Positions 61,889 through 64,000 of a DNA stretch of 64,000 nt are shown one piece after another. The translations under genes were made by a program, and so were the position numbers. The notes below the pieces were generated by a model. That model was not told the DNA's origin and did not search any database. It saw nothing but the letters and a program-made list of their open reading frames with translations. The stretch is from Ideonella sp. (GTDB lineage: Bacteria; Pseudomonadota; Gammaproteobacteria; Burkholderiales; Burkholderiaceae_C): assembly GCF_016702655.1 (NCBI RefSeq), contig NZ_JADJDO010000013.1, forward strand, positions 129,067 to 193,066, read 5' to 3'. How positions within the stretch are numbered: the stretch's first letter is position 1; each line of letters begins with the position of its first letter.

Positions 61889-63403
61889 TCAGTGGAAGTA
61901 GTCGGGGCCGCGCACGTTGTCGTGCACGGCAGGGTACCGCGTCAGCGCCGATGTCGTTGCCGGTTGCCGATCCAGCCAGCGGCCAGGATCGAGGCGACGC
62001 TGCTGGTAGGTCGGTGAGCGGATGGCGATCGCCCGCACGCAGGCCACGCATTGCCGTTCGCTCACCCGTATTTGCGCGCCAGGTGCCCGCAGCCCCAGGC
62101 ACGCGCGGTAGCCTTGCTCGGGATGCGGGCGGTGCTCCATCTGCCAGCGCACGACGGCGGCTGTGGCCGCGCCGATGCGCTCGCCCTGGATGAGCCGCTG
62201 CGGTGTCCACTCGCGATGTGCGCGGTGCGACGCGGGCATGTGTTCGGGCACGGTCTGTGCGCACCGCGACGGCTGCTGTACGCATGGCAGGCCACCCGCT
62301 GTTGGCCAGCGATCTCCCACGGTGGCCGCGGTGACGCGCAGTTCGAGCTCGGTGCGCACGAGCCGGTGCGGTACGCTGTAGTAGTGGCCATCGAACTCGA
62401 CGTGGTAGTCGATGTTCACGCGCACACGCTTGAAACGGGCGATCAGCATCCGCGTTTGGGGCATCGCCCGCAACGCCGGCCGGTCCAGCGTCTCGAACGC
62501 GCTGGCGCGGCAGCCGGGCAGCTTCTTGAACGCGCGCGCATTCAAATCGCGCAGCAGATCGGCAATCGCCGCGTTGAGCTCGGCCAAGCTGAAGAAGCGC
62601 CGGTTGCGCAAACGCGCGAGGATCCATCGCTCGACGACCTGGACCCCGACTTCGACCTTCGGCTTGTCGCGCGGGTGCGCTGGCCGCGCCGGCAGCACCG
62701 CCACGTCGTAGTGGCTGGAGAGTTCCTCGACGAATCGGTTCTCGGCGGCTCGTAACGATCGGGCGCGCGATCAGGGCGCGGGTCTGGTCGGGCACGATCA
62801 ACCGTGGCACCCCGCCGATGAACTCCAGCGCGTTCATGATGGCGCCGATCCAGTCGGCGCCGGTTTGCCGGGCGGTGGCGCATGCGTACGTGTAGTTCGA
62901 GGCGCCCAGCACCGCGACGAACACCTGGGCCCGCGTGATCTCGCCGGTGCTCGCGTCCACCGGCACGGTCTGGCCGGCGTAGTCGACGAAGAGCCGCTCG
63001 CCGGCGAGGTGGGTCTGGCGCATCGAGCGCTTGAGCGCCGCCGCCCAGGTGCGGTACTTGACGCAAAAGCTGGTGTACTTGTACGCGGGCTGCCCGGCGC
63101 GCCAGCCCGCGCTGGTATTCCTCCACAGCAGCTTCAGCGTAACGCCGGGCCGCTTGAGTTCCTGGTGGATCGAGGCGAAGTCGGGCTCGAGCTGGCGGCT
63201 CGGCGCACGGGCGGCGGGTCGATACAGCCGCGAGTTCCTGGCCTCCGTCAACGTCTGGGCCATCGCCCAATCAACGTAGGCGGCGCGCGCCATCACCAGG
63301 GTCTTGCCGACGGTGGCCTGCCGATGCCCACGGCGCGGGCGGTCTGGCCGTAGCTCAGACCGGCTTCGAGGTGCAGGCGCAGCGCCTGTCGTATGTGTCG
63401 CAT
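61889..63403 (-). pseudogene. istA: IstA transposase of IS21, frameshifted
   Basis: From ATG 63403 the frame reads MRHIRQALRLHLEAGLSYGQTARAVG (helix-turn-helix), then shifts near 63318. The middle frame holds GERLFVDYAGQTVPVDASTG and ATARQTGADWIGAIMNALEF, with the DDE-type aspartates. A further shift near 62750 leads to VERWILARLRNRRFFSLAEL and NIDYHVEFDGHYYSVPHRLV. Together these form a full IstA with an integrase core. Two or more shifts make it a pseudogene, unless they are sequence errors. Confidence 0.8.
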
Positions 63404-63483
63404 GGTGATCCTGTTGGTGGGCATGGCGGGGCCGAAAAATCGGCCAGCATGCCCGCTGTCAAGATCACTCGCGTGCCTGTCGG

Positions 63484-63598
63484 ATCGTCCACGTTCAGGC
63501 TGAAACGTCGTCCACGATCAGCCTGAAACGGCGTCCATGTTCATCTGAAATACCGTCCACGTTCGCCTGAAATGGCCGTCCACGATGGGCTGAAATCC
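63484..63598. repeat. IS21 right-end repeats (five copies)
   Basis: Five copies of the complementary unit, roughly CGTCCACG-N3-CNGGCTGAAA, follow each other with 20-24-bp spacing and end with CTGAAATCCACA at the element boundary. The right end thus has more copies than the left end, an asymmetry seen in other IS21 elements. Confidence 0.65.
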
Positions 63599-63602
63599 AC
63601 AC

Positions 63603-64000
63603 GCACTTCGCCGGTGCGGCCCTCTCACGCGAACGATTCAGAAGAACGTGTTCGGCAGCTGATAGTGGAGAAGGCGGCCATTTGATGATGACTTTGCCGC
63701 CCGGGCTTTCAGAACATCGGGGCCTGGATTGTCGGCAGGAACATGTTCGGGCCGGTCCGCGTTTGGCCCGGGTGAGAGCTGGCGGGGTTGGGTGGGGCGA
63801 GAACCCTGTCTATCACGTCCCGGTGTTCGTGTTGACCCCCCACTACGCGCGTGACCGCTTTGGTGATGGAAGGCGGAACGACCTTCCGCATCGTGACCGG
63901 AAGGCGTTGCCGCCGCCCCGGCGCAAGCGCGCGAAGCGGCCGCAGGTATGGATGTACGTCTTGGCGGCGGCGGCATCATCCAACAATATCTTCGCCAACG
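63603..64000 (+). pseudogene. dihydrofolate-reductase-like protein, C-terminal part after IS21, frameshifted
   Basis: On the plus strand successive frames give DDFAARAF, QNIGAWIVGRNMFGPVRVW, GENPVYHVPVFVLTPHYAR, TALVMEGGTTFRIVT and EGVAAAPAQAREAAAGMDVR then LGGGGIIQQYLRQ. In order these match the rest of a RibD-C/dihydrofolate-reductase-like protein whose N-terminus is at 60688. At least four frame breaks are present in about 350 bp. The window ends before the natural stop. Confidence 0.7.

Larger units (their letters stand above)
60795..63602 (-). mobile_element. IS21-family insertion sequence, degenerate
   Basis: The element begins TGTGCGCATTTCAG and ends in the complement of TGTGGATTTCAG, with the TG...CA ends usual for IS21. 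It carries several imperfect 20-24-bp repeats at each end (three left, five right). It encodes IstA and IstB homologs leftward, both broken by frame changes. It interrupts a dihydrofolate-reductase-like gene. A direct target duplication could not be identified with confidence. Confidence 0.75.

Overview
The window is GC-rich throughout, with densely packed genes, many GTG/TTG starts and many 4-bp ATGA overlaps. The gene content (glycogen cluster with glgC/glgA and glgP/glgB/glgX/malQ, fadD, acnA, comEC, and the ATP-grasp/alpha-E/transglutaminase operon) suggests a betaproteobacterium of the order Burkholderiales, perhaps the Rubrivivax-Leptothrix-Comamonadaceae side. That placement is inferred from composition and gene style, not from a marker gene. 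No rRNA, tRNA or CRISPR was seen.

Region 1 (1-16.2 kb, minus strand) is most of an extracellular contractile injection system (eCIS, Afp/PVC type). From promoter to left edge it runs: small winged-helix-like protein, sheath, tube, gp26-like zinc chaperone, proline-rich protein, DUF4255 cap protein, AAA+ ATPase, a 77-aa protein, a block of three or four metalloprotease-motif proteins (two with the DUF4157 eCIS-associated domain), CIS-tube adaptor, LysM-like protein, gpD hub, gpV/gp5 spike, PAAR tip and gp25 wedge, which is cut by the window edge. Nearly all junctions overlap by 4 bp. The operon starts at a near-consensus sigma-54 promoter (15055-15070) with two 16-bp dyads 22 bp apart upstream. 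The gene just upstream encodes a PspF-like sigma-54 activator without a sensor domain. This self-contained regulatory module is the most interesting feature of the window. Two one-base frame breaks interrupt the operon, one in the spike gene and one joining DUF4157 to a HExxH domain.

Region 2 (16.3-28 kb) handles glycogen: glgP-glgB-glgX-malQ leftward and glgC-glgA rightward from a shared 110-bp control region, followed by a GDT1-type cation transporter. Region 3 (28-40 kb) is mixed housekeeping: an alanyl-tRNA editing protein, a zinc-ribbon protein, an SDR oxidoreductase, a lipoprotein, a six-PASTA secreted protein with a partner of unknown function, aconitase, and fadD with a Tat-exported subunit and a GMC oxidoreductase.

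The gap at 40.0-40.7 kb holds two large inverted hairpins that share an anti-Shine-Dalgarno-like loop. Region 4 (40.7-47.2 kb) is a three-gene 2-oxoacid:ferredoxin oxidoreductase module (a GltD-like FAD/Fe-S protein plus KorA and KorB) followed by a second GMC dehydrogenase. At 47.7 kb a poly-C/poly-G block removes the stop codons of two convergent genes (one of them dsbB) and looks like an assembly artefact. RidA, ComEC and the ATP-grasp/alpha-E/transglutaminase operon follow.

Region 5 (57-64 kb) has lower GC and is a decayed accessory tract. It contains a frameshifted GNAT acetyltransferase remnant, an intact IS110-family transposase gene, an intact peptidase E gene, and a dihydrofolate-reductase-like pseudogene split by a frameshifted IS21-family element.
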